Assembly (NCBI GenBank): GCA_000696115.1
Contig: JJOH01000104.1
Coordinates: 1 to 41,889, forward strand
Direction: 5' to 3'
DNA length: 41,889 nucleotides
Origin: Streptomyces olindensis
GTDB lineage: Bacteria; Actinomycetota; Actinomycetes; Streptomycetales; Streptomycetaceae
Below, piece after piece: positions 30,761-39,225 of the stretch (the stretch's first letter is position 1; each line of letters begins with the position of its first letter). Under the pieces are notes generated by a model. That model saw only the letters and a program-made list of their open reading frames with translations, searched no databases and had not been told where the DNA came from. The translations under genes were made by a program, and so were the position numbers.

Positions 30761-31738
30761 CTAAAAGAAAGGCGTTGTCCTTACCCGCAAGTAGCAGAAG
30801 CGGGTCGTCTGGGCCGGGTTCTCGTTGTCGTCGCTGGCGAGCAGGACCCTCAGCGTGTTCTTCGTGCGGCCCGTGATCGTCATGGCCTCGATGTTGTCCA
30901 GCAGCGGGTTCGGCTGGGGCTGCTTGGCCGTGGCGCCCAGGGTCGGGCAGGTCACGAGGTCGGTGAGCAGGGTCTTCCGCATGCCGTTGCGGGGGTCGGC
31001 CAGGTAGAGGCGGACCGTGTTGCCCACGCCGGCCGTGAAGCCGCGCTCCAGGACGAGGAGACGGCCGTCGGGGGTCGCCCGGATCTCGGGGACGCCCAGG
31101 CCGGGGTCGGTGCGGTAGGTGTACTGCACGCCGAGCCGGAAGTGGGAGCCGTGGCGCTTCCAGGTCTGGAGGCGGACGGTGTCGGCGGGGTCGCCGGAGA
31201 GCGGGTACTCCATGGACGCGACCAGCGTGCGGCCGTCGGGCAGCAGGGTCAGGCCCTCGAACGTGCCGTTGGGCCGGCCGCGGCCCGCGGGGGCCACGCG
31301 CAGGTCGTCCGGGACCGGCAGGCGGTCGAGGATCTCGCCGGTGCGGGAGTAGCGGCGTACCGACGGCTCGGTCTCGGAGGAGACGAGGTACGTGCCGTCC
31401 CGGTCCACGACCAGGCCCTCGGAGTCGAGCGCGGCCCCGTTCTCGTCGGAGAGGGGGAGCACGGACCGGGGCTTGAGCGTCCGCGCGTCCAGGCGGAACA
31501 GGGACGAGCGGTCGGAGAGGGCGGCCAGGGAGCCGTCCCGGTCCACGGCGAGGGCGGAGAAGTTGCCGACGACGGTGTTCTCGTACGTCGTCTTGTCGAG
31601 CGCGTCCGAGAAACGGTCGATGGACACGGACGGCGAGCAGGCGTGGGACGTCGACGCCTGGGCGGGGCCGGCGGCGGTCAGGCACGTGGCCGCCGCCAGG
31701 CCCGCCGTGAGGAGGGCGAGCTGGGTTCTCAGAGGCAT
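30761..31738 (-). CDS. Secreted esterase-like activity of phytase family protein
   Basis: A 325-residue secreted protein: signal peptide 1-29 (LRTQLALLTAGLAAATCLTAAGPAQA-S), then a six-bladed propeller-like domain. Family marks are GNFSALAVDRDGSLAALSDRS, LDSEGLVVDRDGTYLVSSE, TFEGLTLLPDGRTLVASME, PEIRATPDGRLLVLERGF and NIEAMTITG, matching the phytase-esterase-like family (PF13449). The substrate is probably a phosphate or carboxylic ester but is not certain. -10-like TACGGT (31751-31746) ends seven nt before ATG 31738 with no Shine-Dalgarno, so it is likely leaderless; GTG 31747 would overlap the -10. The 80-nt spacer to the ABC exporter includes the exporter's blocking hairpin, and the two may be cotranscribed. 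Confidence 0.8.
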   Translation of the reverse strand: MPLRTQLALLTAGLAAATCLTAAGPAQASTSHACSPSVSIDRFSDALDKTTYENTVVGNFSALAVDRDGSLAALSDRSSLFRLDARTLKPRSVLPLSDENGAALDSEGLVVDRDGTYLVSSETEPSVRRYSRTGEILDRLPVPDDLRVAPAGRGRPNGTFEGLTLLPDGRTLVASMEYPLSGDPADTVRLQTWKRHGSHFRLGVQYTYRTDPGLGVPEIRATPDGRLLVLERGFTAGVGNTVRLYLADPRNGMRKTLLTDLVTCPTLGATAKQPQPNPLLDNIEAMTITGRTKNTLRVLLASDDNENPAQTTRFCYLRVRTTPFF

Positions 31739-31790
31739 GGGCGTCACCGTAGGGCGGGCCGGTGACGCCGGGTGGGCGATGGGGTGAAGG

Positions 31791-32642
31791 TCAGCTCGCG
31801 GCCAGGTCGCGGTGGATGACCTTGGCCACGGCCTGGATGGTGGCGATGCCGTAGTTCATGGTGCTGTTGCCGTGGGTGAGCACGGTCATCGTGTAGTCGT
31901 GGCCGCCGCCCTTGAACGCGCCGATGCTGTGCACCCGCCAGCCGTTCGTGGAGCGCTGCAGCCAGCCGTTCTTGACGGCGACGGTGACACCGGCGGGCAC
32001 GCCGTACGGGGTGCCCCAGCGCTGGGACGAGACGACCTGGCTCATCAGCTTGAGGATGTAGGCGCGGGAGTTGTCGCTCAGGACCGTGTTCTTGCCGGTG
32101 ATGAGCTTCAGCAGCTTCTGCTCGTCGGTGACGGTGATCTGGGTCAGGCCCCAGTAGCCGTTCGCGCCGGGCTTGGTCTGCGTCATGCCGGCCGCGGCGA
32201 GGAAGCCCTTGATCTTCGTCATGCCGAGCTGCTTCCACAGGGTGGAGGTCGCGGCGTTGTCCGACTTGGTGATCATGGCCTTGGCGAGGGTGTTCTCGCG
32301 GTCGGTGAGATACCGGTTCGTCTTCTTCGCGTCCCACAGCAGCGTGGCGAGAACGGTGACCTTGACGACACTGGCCGAGTCGTAGGCGGAGCTCGCGCGC
32401 AGGGTGCAGGTCGTGTTGGTGCTGCGGTCGTGGAGGCCGACGGCGACGGTGCCCTTGCGGGTGGCGAGCGCGGCGGTGATGTCCTTCTTCAGCTTGTCGG
32501 CGAGGCCGGCCCTGGCCGAGGTGCAGGTCACGGCCGGCGTGGCAGCGGCGGCGGGCGTGGCTGCGGCGACGAGGGGCACGAGCACGCCGGTACCCACGGC
32601 CACCGCCAGCACTCTCGCGCGGCGGGATATCCCAGGAGTCAT
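31791..32642 (-). CDS. Secreted beta-lactamase-fold serine hydrolase
   Basis: A 283-residue secreted protein of the penicillin-recognising fold, class A-like. Signal peptide about 1-33 (RRARVLAVAVGTGVLVPLVAAATPAAA-A). Catalytic elements in order: S91-V-V-K94, S127-D-N129, and K224-N-G226 where KTG is usual. An evident ExxLN omega-loop Glu is not seen, so real beta-lactamase activity is uncertain; a carboxypeptidase-like or other serine hydrolase role is possible. The start ATG 32642 has AAGGGG upstream; an extension to 32684 is not needed. It is divergent from the GT39 gene, with about 145 bp between, and is followed by the phytase-esterase-like gene. Confidence 0.8.
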   Translation of the reverse strand: MTPGISRRARVLAVAVGTGVLVPLVAAATPAAAATPAVTCTSARAGLADKLKKDITAALATRKGTVAVGLHDRSTNTTCTLRASSAYDSASVVKVTVLATLLWDAKKTNRYLTDRENTLAKAMITKSDNAATSTLWKQLGMTKIKGFLAAAGMTQTKPGANGYWGLTQITVTDEQKLLKLITGKNTVLSDNSRAYILKLMSQVVSSQRWGTPYGVPAGVTVAVKNGWLQRSTNGWRVHSIGAFKGGGHDYTMTVLTHGNSTMNYGIATIQAVAKVIHRDLAAS

Positions 32643-32787
32643 GCACCCCTTGACACACGGGCGCGGGGTAAAGGTTGTAGGCATGGGTGAAGGCTTGTAC
32701 GAGTCGTTACCTCGCGCGGTGCGGTTTCACAGGAAAGGGCCAGCTTCGGCACAGCGGCCACCAACCGGGGCTGTCCACGATGCCCGG

Positions 32788-34953
32788 GTGACATCTGCGA
32801 CCGAAACCCAGCTCCGCACCGCCGAGCCCCCTCCGGCCCCGCCTCGGGACACCGCCGCCGCCCCGCGCTGGTCGCTCCCCGTGCTGCTCGCGATCCTCGC
32901 CCTGGCCGCGGTGCTGTACTCCTGGAACCTGTCCGGGTCCAGTCTCAACAGCTTCTACAGCGCCGCCGTGCTGAGCGGCACGGAGAGCTGGAAGGCGTGG
33001 TTCTTCGGCTCGTTGGACGCCGGGAACTTCCTCACCGTCGACAAGCCGCCGCTCGCCCTGATGGTCATGGGCCTGTCGTGCCGCCTCTTCGGCTACGGCA
33101 CCTGGCAGATGATGGCGCCGATGACCGTGGCGGCCCTGGCCACGATCTGGATCCTGCACTCCTGCGTGAAGCGGGTGTTCGGGCACGCGGCGGCGGCCGT
33201 GGCGGCCCTCGTCCTGGCCCTGACGCCCATCACGGTCGCCATCAACCGGGACAACAACCCGGACACCCTGCTGGTGTTCCTGATGGTGTCCGGCGCGGCC
33301 CTCGCGCTGCGCGCGACGCGGAACGGGCGGCTGCTGCCGCTGCTCGGCTCGGCGGCCTGCTTCGGGCTCGCCTTCAACACCAAGATGCTCCAGGGGTACA
33401 TCGCGCTGCCCGCCGTGTTCGTGGTCTACCTGTACGCGGCCCGGCCCGCGTGGGCGAAGCGGATCGTGCACCTGCTGGCGGCCGGCGTGGTGCTGGCGGT
33501 GTCCAGCTTCTGGTGGGCGGCCGCGGTGTCGCTGGTGCCGGCCTCCGAGCGGCCGTACATCGGCGGTTCGACGGACGGCACCGCCTGGAACCTGATCATG
33601 GGCTACAACGGCCTCGGCCGGATCCTCGGCGGTGAGGGCAACGGCGGTGGCGGCGGGGGCGGAGGCGGCGGCTTCTCCGGCACCGCGGGCCTCGGCCGGA
33701 TGTTCAACGAGATCCTCGGCGGCCAGATCTCCTGGCTGCTCCCCTTCGCCGGCATCGCCCTCGTCGGCGGCCTGGTGCTGTGCGGCCGCGCCCCGCGTAC
33801 GGACCCCGCCCGGGCCGCGCTGGCGCTGTGGGGCGGCTGGACCGTCCTGCACTACCTGACCTTCGCGCTGGCCGAGGGCACGATGCACCCGTACTACACG
33901 ACCGCGCTCGCCCCGGGCATCGCGGCGCTGTGCGGGGGCGGCGGGGTGCTGCTGCTGCGGGCCTTCCGCCGCGACCGGCGGTGGCTGTGGGTGCTGCCCC
34001 TCGGGCTGGGCGTCACGGCCGTCTGGGCGGCGGTGCTGCTACGGCGGGCCTCCGGCTGGAACACCTGGCTGTGGCCTTCCGTCCTGGTCGTCATGGCGCT
34101 GGCCCTCGCGGGCCTGTTCGTCTTCCGCTCCGGCGGCTCGGGCCTCCGGCTGCGGTTGCTCGCGGCGTCGGTGACGGCGGCGGTCGTCGCGGCGATGGCG
34201 GGCCCTGCCGCGTACGCCTGGTCGGTGCCGTCCGGGTCGGGCGGCGGTGGCATGGGCGGTACGAACCCGACCGCGGGGCCGTCCACGGGCAGTGGCTTCG
34301 GCGGGCCCGGGGGCGACGGCGGCGGCCGGGGCTTCCCGGGGGGTGGGACGCCGCCCGGCGGTCAGAACGGGCAGGGCGGGCCGGACGGCCAGAGCGGTCA
34401 GACCGGCCAGGGAAGCCAGAGCGGCCAGGTTCCTCAAGGGGCGGGCGGCATGCCCCAGGGCAGCACCTCCGGCACCCGGCAGCCCGGCGGCATGGCCGGT
34501 GGCATGGGCGGCGGCGCGAGCAGCGAGCTGATCGCGTACCTGAAGAAGCACCAGGATGGCGCCAAGTGGCTGCTGGCGGTGTCCAGTTCGCAGAGCGCGG
34601 CCCAGCTCATCGTCAGCAGCGGCGAGCCCGTCATCTCCATGTGGGGCTGGTCCGGCAGCGACAAGGCGATGACGCTCGCCCGGCTCAAGGAGCTGGTGAA
34701 GAAGGGCGAGCTGCACTACATCCAGCTCGGCGGCGGCATGGGCGGCGGTCCGGGCGGTGGGTCCACCGTCAGCTCCGAGGTCACGGCGTGGGTGCAGAAG
34801 CACGGCACGGCGGTGAAGGAGAGCGACTACAGCAAGGGCACGAATACGGAGCTGAGTTCGGGAGCGGACTCCGGCTCCTCGGCGCAGTCGAACCAGTCGA
34901 ACCAGTCGAACCAGTCGACGATCTACCGCCTGGACGCGTCCGACGTCAGCTGA
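32788..34953 (+). CDS. GT39-family membrane glycosyltransferase with Gly-rich insert and outer domain
   Basis: A 721-residue polytopic membrane protein of the ArnT/PMT (GT39, YkcB-like) superfamily. The N-terminus has SLNSFYSAAVLSGTESWKAWFFGSLD with the first-loop Asp and VDKPPLALMVMG. About ten to twelve helices continue to residue 475. A poly-Gly run sits in a loop near residue 290 and a long Gly/Gln/Ser-rich linker at about 485-580. Then comes an outer domain (ELIAYLKKHQDGAKWLLAVSSSQSAAQLI, EPVISMWGWSG) and a QSN-repeat tail. It is expected to transfer a sugar from a polyprenyl-phosphate donor at the outer face. GTG 32788 is probably leaderless (CACGAT six nt before it). Donor and acceptor unknown. 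Confidence 0.85.
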   Translation: MTSATETQLRTAEPPPAPPRDTAAAPRWSLPVLLAILALAAVLYSWNLSGSSLNSFYSAAVLSGTESWKAWFFGSLDAGNFLTVDKPPLALMVMGLSCRLFGYGTWQMMAPMTVAALATIWILHSCVKRVFGHAAAAVAALVLALTPITVAINRDNNPDTLLVFLMVSGAALALRATRNGRLLPLLGSAACFGLAFNTKMLQGYIALPAVFVVYLYAARPAWAKRIVHLLAAGVVLAVSSFWWAAAVSLVPASERPYIGGSTDGTAWNLIMGYNGLGRILGGEGNGGGGGGGGGGFSGTAGLGRMFNEILGGQISWLLPFAGIALVGGLVLCGRAPRTDPARAALALWGGWTVLHYLTFALAEGTMHPYYTTALAPGIAALCGGGGVLLLRAFRRDRRWLWVLPLGLGVTAVWAAVLLRRASGWNTWLWPSVLVVMALALAGLFVFRSGGSGLRLRLLAASVTAAVVAAMAGPAAYAWSVPSGSGGGGMGGTNPTAGPSTGSGFGGPGGDGGGRGFPGGGTPPGGQNGQGGPDGQSGQTGQGSQSGQVPQGAGGMPQGSTSGTRQPGGMAGGMGGGASSELIAYLKKHQDGAKWLLAVSSSQSAAQLIVSSGEPVISMWGWSGSDKAMTLARLKELVKKGELHYIQLGGGMGGGPGGGSTVSSEVTAWVQKHGTAVKESDYSKGTNTELSSGADSGSSAQSNQSNQSNQSTIYRLDASDVS
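34885..34920 (+). repeat. 9-bp tandem repeat coding QSN
   Basis: CAGTCGAAC occurs three times and CAGTCGACG once (34885-34920), coding the QSN-QSN-QSN-QST tail of the GT39 protein. Such short in-frame repeats can change copy number by slippage. Confidence 0.8.
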
Positions 34954-34983
34954 CACCACGTCACCGGACCGGTGCGCCCGGTC

Positions 34984-35016
34984 GAACGGCCCCGACCCCT
35001 CGGTCCGGGGCCGTTC
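34984..35016 (+). terminator. Terminator after the GT39 gene
   Basis: GAACGGCCCC and GGGGCCGTTC form a 10-bp stem that continues with GACC/GGTC after a one-base bulge, closed by a CCTC loop. It starts 30 nt after the stop. TTCCCC follows, a weak U-tract. Confidence 0.75.
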
Positions 35017-35073
35017 CCCTGTCCCCGATCATGGACACCGGGTGTCCGGCGGACGGGTGAAGGGAAACGAGCG

Positions 35074-35694
35074 GTGGGCTACTGCCTGGAGATGAGCACC
35101 GGCGACATGCGGACGGTGGTGCGGCTGCTCACCGCCGTGGAGCGAACCGAGCAGCAGGAGCGCACGCTCGCCCGGGTGCGCACGGAGTGCGAGCGTACCG
35201 ACGCCCGGTTCCTGGAGCAGGGCATCGACCTGGACGTCTCCATCCGCCAGGCCCTGGAGGAGCTGATCGACGGCACCCCGAGCACCGACCTCTGCCCCTC
35301 GTACAGCTACGCCTTCTACCAGGTCGTCGCCGCGCACTTCTCGGATCCCACCGACCTCGGCGACTGGCGGCGTCCGGCGTGGTTCTACGCCATGGACGAC
35401 GAACTGGCCCGGCACGGCGTCCCGTCCGACCTGCTCCCCGGCACGTTCCTGTTCAGCGGCCCGCCCCTGCGCCTCCCCCACCCCGGCGACGCGGTGCCCG
35501 CGATCGGCACCCTGCCGGCCCAGCGGGCCGCCGCCCTCGCCGACGCGTACGCATCCGTGCTGGACCGGCTGGATCCCGAATTCCGCGCTGCCGCACGCCG
35601 GTTCGCCGAGGTCATGCGGTTCGAGGCGGAGGAGTGGGAGCGTTCGCGGAAGCTCGGGATGAACCCGGACACGCTGCTCTTCTGGTTCCACTGA
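35074..35694 (+). CDS. Conserved hypothetical protein, unrecognised
   Basis: A 206-residue soluble protein without signal peptide or membrane helix. The N-terminal part is a charged helix (MRTVVRLLTAVERTEQQERTLARVRTECERT). The middle has SYSYAFYQVVAAHFSDPTDLGDWRRPAWFYAMDDELA, rich in aromatic residues and reminiscent of small actinobacterial proteins of the DUF7691 kind; I am not sure of that. The end is ADAYASVLDRLDPEFRAAARRFAEVMRFEAEEWERSRK, again helical. No catalytic motif is apparent. The GTG at 35074 is chosen for GAAGGGA upstream; the open frame upstream of it runs over the GT39 terminator. It lies alone between a terminator and the metalloprotease promoter. Confidence 0.65.
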   Translation: MGYCLEMSTGDMRTVVRLLTAVERTEQQERTLARVRTECERTDARFLEQGIDLDVSIRQALEELIDGTPSTDLCPSYSYAFYQVVAAHFSDPTDLGDWRRPAWFYAMDDELARHGVPSDLLPGTFLFSGPPLRLPHPGDAVPAIGTLPAQRAAALADAYASVLDRLDPEFRAAARRFAEVMRFEAEEWERSRKLGMNPDTLLFWFH

Positions 35695-35709
35695 CCTCTG
35701 CTCGAACCC

Positions 35710-35739
35710 TTGACGACGCCTTTCCCACCGGGATACTTG
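35710..35739 (+). promoter_or_regulatory. Sigma-70-type promoter of the secreted metalloprotease gene
   Basis: TTGACG (35710-35715) and TACTTG (35734-35739) are 18 nt apart, about 150 bp upstream of the ATG at 35888. The resulting leader contains CGAAGT / ACTTCG (about 35838-35856), a 6-bp inverted repeat. Confidence 0.45.
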
Positions 35740-35887
35740 CGGTCGACAGCGCGCCAACTGCCGTGTCGGGCAAGGGCTTTCGTTTCATCCGCTCCGATGT
35801 GGACCGCGGTGTCGCATGTCCGAGATCCCGAACGCTGTGCGAAGTATCGAAGACTTCGTGACGGCCACCCCCACAGGAGGATCCGCA

Positions 35888-36490
35888 ATGAGCCCACGCA
35901 AGGCACTCGTGGCCGCCCTGACCGCCGCGCTGCTGGCCGCCCCCGGCGTCGCCCAGGCCGCCACCCCCCAGGCGGCGCCCGCCCCGGCCCGGGAACGCGC
36001 CGCGGCGGCCACCATCACCTGGTCCCTCGTCCGCGCGAGCAACCCCACCGCGGACCAGCGCTCCGCCTACGACCTCATCACCAAGGCCATGAACGCGGCG
36101 GTGGCCCGCTACAACAACCTCAGCGACCTGGGCAAGACCATCACCGTCCGCTACGAGCCGGGCGTGCCCACCGCCGACGGCAGCACGAACGGCACGATCC
36201 GCTTCGGCAGCAACCGCAGCTACATGAACGAGCGGACGGCCCTGCACGAGATTTCCCACACCCTCGGCGTGGGCCTGAGCGGCGGCTGGTCCCGCCTCGG
36301 CGGCAGCGGCACCTGGACCGGCGCGCAGGCCACCGCGCTCGTCAAGCAGTACGACGGCTCCGGCGCCAAGATCTCCACCGGCGGCGGCCACTTCTGGCCC
36401 TACGGCCTGAACTACGACAACGAATGGTCGAACACGGCGGCCGACCGCCACGTCCACATCGTCGCCGCGATGGTGCGCGACGGGCTGTAA
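35888..36490 (+). CDS. Small secreted zinc metalloprotease-like protein (HEISH)
   Basis: A 200-residue secreted protein: signal peptide 1-24 (MSPRKALVAALTAALLAAPGVAQA-A), a Pro/Ala-rich stretch, then a compact domain of about 150 residues. It carries the zinc signature LHEISHTLGVGLSGG (HExxHxxG), with Leu where metzincins have the third His; another His, in GGGHFWPYGLNYDNEW or DRHVHIV, may complete the site. GTIRFGSNRSYMNERTALHEISH is a pattern I also associate with ricin-lectin-linked proteins. No pro-domain or other domain is present, so it is minimal for a metalloprotease. ATG 35888 with ACAGGAGGA upstream. Substrate and activity are unknown. Confidence 0.75.
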   Translation: MSPRKALVAALTAALLAAPGVAQAATPQAAPAPARERAAAATITWSLVRASNPTADQRSAYDLITKAMNAAVARYNNLSDLGKTITVRYEPGVPTADGSTNGTIRFGSNRSYMNERTALHEISHTLGVGLSGGWSRLGGSGTWTGAQATALVKQYDGSGAKISTGGGHFWPYGLNYDNEWSNTAADRHVHIVAAMVRDGL

Positions 36491-36506
36491 TCACCGGGTC
36501 CGGCGC

Positions 36507-38192
36507 TCACCCCAGGTGCGTCGGCGCGAACATCCGCAGTACGGCGGGGAGCAGGACCACCGAGGGCCCGGGCGTCTCCAGCGCCTTCGCGAGGTCCTGC
36601 TCCAGGCTCTCCGGGGTCGTCCGGACCCCGGGGACGCCGAAGGACTCCGCCAGCGCCACGAAGTCCGGCCGGGTCAGTTCCGTCGCGGTGGCCTCGCCGA
36701 ACGCGTCGGTCATGTACTCGCGCAGGATGCCGTAGCCGCCGTCGTCGACGATGAGCCAGGTGACGTCCAGGCCGTACTGGCGGGCCGTCGCCAGCTCGGC
36801 GACGGAGTACAGCGCCCCGCCGTCGCCGGAGACCGCGAGGACCGGCCGGGTCGGGTCGGCCACCGCCGCGCCGAGGGCCGCCGGGAAGGCGTAGCCGAGG
36901 CCGCCCGCGCCCTGGGCGGAGTGCAGGTGATTGGGGCCCTTGGCGTCGAAGGCCGACCAGGCCCAGTAGGCCAGGATGGTCATGTCCCAGAAGGACGCGG
37001 AGTCGGCCGGCAGCGCCCTGCGCACGGACGCCAGCACGTCCTGCTCCAGGGTGAGGTCCTGGGCGGCGATGCGGTCGGTGACCTTCGCCAGCACCTCACG
37101 GACGCGGTCCGCGGCCGACGCGTCCTCGCGGGGCGACACCGTCTCCAGCAGGGCCTGGAGCGCCAGCCGGGCGTCGGCGTGGATGCCGAGGGCGGGGTGG
37201 TTGGACTCCAGCTTGCCGAGGTCGGCCTCGATCTGGATCATCCGGCCGCGCGGCTTGAACGTGTGGTAGTTCGAGGAGAGTTCGCCGAGGCCCGACCCGA
37301 CCACGAGCAGGACGTCGGCGTCCTCCAGGAAGTCCGTGGTGTGCCGGTCCTCGATCCAGGACTGGAGGGACAGGGGGTGCGTCCAGGGGAACGCGCCCTT
37401 GCCGCCGGGGGTCGTGACGACCGGGGCCCGGAGCCGCTCCGCCAGCTGCTTCAGCTTGCCCGAGGCGTCCGCCCGTACCACTCCCCCGCCCGCGATGATC
37501 GCCGGGCGAGCGGCCCTCGACAGCAGGTCGGCGGCCACGGCGGTCAGTTCGGGGCGGGGCGGCAGCTCCTCGGGGAACGCGTCGCCGCCCGTCACCACCG
37601 GGATCGCCGTCCCGGCGAGCAGCACGTCCTGCGGGATCTCCACCCACACCGGCCCGTGCGGGGCGGTCAGCGCCGACTTCCAGGCCGCCTCGATCGCGGA
37701 GGGGATCTGGGACTGGGTGCGGACGGTGTGGACGGACTTCACCACGCCCCGGAACGAGGCCGCCTGGTCGGGGAGTTCGTGCAGGTAGCCGTGGCGTCCG
37801 CCGCCGAGGCCCGCCGTGGGGACCTGGCTGCTGATCGCCAGCACGGGCGCGGAGGCCGCCGCGGCCTCCTGGAGCGCGGCGAGGGACGTCAGCGCGCCCG
37901 GCCCGGTCGACAGCAGCAGCGGCGCTGCCTCGCCGGTGATCCGGCCGTAGGCGTCGGCCGCGAACCCGGCGTTGTTCTCCACCCGCAGGCCGATGTAGCG
38001 CAGGTCCGAGCGGCGCAGCGCGTCGAACATGCCGAGGGCGTGCTGGCCGGGCAGGCCGAAGACGGTCGTCGCGCCCAGCCCGGCCAGGGTCTCCACGACC
38101 AGGTCTCCGCCGTTGCGGCCGGGAGGAGGGTTCAGGGCGGCCTCCGTCTGGGCGGGCGTCGGGCGGAGCACCAGGTCGTGGTCGTGGGTCAC
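36507..38192 (-). CDS. Thiamine-pyrophosphate enzyme, 2-keto acid decarboxylase/acetolactate-synthase-like
   Basis: A 561-residue member of the acetolactate-synthase-like TPP family. The N-terminal domain has the catalytic Glu72 in VENNAGFAADAYGR; the middle domain binds nucleotides (PAIIAGGGVV). The C-terminal TPP motif is SGDGGALYS with VDDGGYG, where the usual NN is DD. Length and pairing match AruI (2-ketoarginine decarboxylase), which converts 2-ketoarginine to 4-guanidinobutyraldehyde in arginine catabolism. It overlaps the ureohydrolase stop by GTGA (start GTG 38192) and so is translated with it. Alternatives are acetolactate synthase or the CeaS-like enzymes of clavulanate synthesis; no clavam genes are seen here. 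Confidence 0.8.
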   Translation of the reverse strand: MTHDHDLVLRPTPAQTEAALNPPPGRNGGDLVVETLAGLGATTVFGLPGQHALGMFDALRRSDLRYIGLRVENNAGFAADAYGRITGEAAPLLLSTGPGALTSLAALQEAAAASAPVLAISSQVPTAGLGGGRHGYLHELPDQAASFRGVVKSVHTVRTQSQIPSAIEAAWKSALTAPHGPVWVEIPQDVLLAGTAIPVVTGGDAFPEELPPRPELTAVAADLLSRAARPAIIAGGGVVRADASGKLKQLAERLRAPVVTTPGGKGAFPWTHPLSLQSWIEDRHTTDFLEDADVLLVVGSGLGELSSNYHTFKPRGRMIQIEADLGKLESNHPALGIHADARLALQALLETVSPREDASAADRVREVLAKVTDRIAAQDLTLEQDVLASVRRALPADSASFWDMTILAYWAWSAFDAKGPNHLHSAQGAGGLGYAFPAALGAAVADPTRPVLAVSGDGGALYSVAELATARQYGLDVTWLIVDDGGYGILREYMTDAFGEATATELTRPDFVALAESFGVPGVRTTPESLEQDLAKALETPGPSVVLLPAVLRMFAPTHLG

Positions 38193-39169
38193 TTGGCTTC
38201 CGAGTCCTTCCGGGCCGCGGCGATCTGGCGGGACATGATCGTGGTCAGTTCGTACGCCGTGTGGGAGGCCGCCACCGACGTGATCTCCGCGTGATCGTAC
38301 GCGGGGGCCACTTCGACGACGTCCGCGGAGACCAGGTTGCAGGAGGCCAGGCCGCGCAGGATCTCCAGCAGCTCGCGCGAGGTCATGCCGCCGGCCTCGG
38401 GGGTGCCGGTGCCGGGGGCGTGGGCCGGGTCGAGGCAGTCGATGTCGATGGAGATGTACAGCGGCCGGTCGCCGATGCGCTGGCGGAGCTGGTCGGCGAC
38501 CTCGTCGGCACCGCGCCGGTAGACGTCGGCGGAGGTGACGATGCCGAAGCCCATCTTCTCGTCGTCGGTCAGGTCCTGCTTGCCGTAGAGCGGGCCGCGG
38601 ATGCCGACGTGCGAGAGCGCCTCGGTGTCGAGGATGCCCTCCTCCACCGCGCGGCGGAACGGGGTGCCGTGCGTGTACTCGGCGCCGAAGTAGGTGTCCC
38701 AGGTGTCGAGGTGGGCGTCGAAGTGCAGCAGCGCCACCGGGCCGTGCTTCTTCGCCACCGAGCGCAGCAGGGGCAGGGCGATGGTGTGGTCGCCGCCGAG
38801 GGTCATCAGGCGGGCGCCCGTGCCGAGCAGGTCGTCCGCGGCGGCCTCGACGGTCTCGACGGCCTCGTTGATGTTGAACGGGTTCACGGCGATGTCGCCG
38901 CCGTCCGCGACCTGCGCGAGGGCGAACGGGGAGGCGTCCTGCGCCGGGTTGTACGGCCGCAGCAGCCGGGACGCCTCACGGATCGCGTTGCCGCCGAAGC
39001 GGGCGCCCGGCCGGTACGAGACACCCGAGTCGAACGGGACGCCCACCACGGCGACATCGGCCCGGCCGACCTCGTCGAGCCGGGGCAGCCGGGCGAAGGT
39101 CGCGGGGCCGGCGTACCGCGGGATGCGGGAGGAGTCGACGGGCCCGCGCGGAGTCTCGTTGCTGCTCAT
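38189..39169 (-). CDS. Ureohydrolase (agmatinase/guanidinobutyrase)
   Basis: A 326-residue arginase-superfamily enzyme that hydrolyses a guanidino group to urea and an amine. All manganese ligands are present: H128 in LGGDH, D151-A-H153-L-D155, and D242/D244 in SIDIDCLDPAHAPG. Substrate loops are HGTPFRRA and GTPEAGG. The HGTPF segment fits agmatinase and guanidinobutyrase better than arginase. Coupling to the TPP enzyme suggests 4-guanidinobutyrate as the substrate, giving GABA and urea; agmatine to putrescine is the alternative. AAGAAGG lies about nine nt before ATG 39169. A 56-nt gap separates it from the symporter gene, probably the same operon. Confidence 0.88.
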   Translation of the reverse strand: MSSNETPRGPVDSSRIPRYAGPATFARLPRLDEVGRADVAVVGVPFDSGVSYRPGARFGGNAIREASRLLRPYNPAQDASPFALAQVADGGDIAVNPFNINEAVETVEAAADDLLGTGARLMTLGGDHTIALPLLRSVAKKHGPVALLHFDAHLDTWDTYFGAEYTHGTPFRRAVEEGILDTEALSHVGIRGPLYGKQDLTDDEKMGFGIVTSADVYRRGADEVADQLRQRIGDRPLYISIDIDCLDPAHAPGTGTPEAGGMTSRELLEILRGLASCNLVSADVVEVAPAYDHAEITSVAASHTAYELTTIMSRQIAAARKDSEAK

Positions 39170-39225
39170 GAAGAAATGCCTTCTTTCCTACGCTTCATCG
39201 CGTATGTACTGCTTGCTCTACGACT

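Noticed and set aside
26877..30764. A 1295-codon plus-strand open frame opposite the ABC exporter
   Set aside because: It mirrors the exporter codon for codon, has shadow composition (V, G, D, R, E, Q, H rich) and no family motif; it is a product of GC-rich third positions.
31791..32642. True class A beta-lactamase resistance gene
   Set aside because: SxxK and SDN are present but KTG is KNG and no clear omega-loop Glu is visible, so only the fold is claimed.
36507..39169. Clavulanate-type CeaS/Pah pair
   Set aside because: No beta-lactam synthetase or clavaminate synthase next to it; the pair is explained better by guanidino catabolism.
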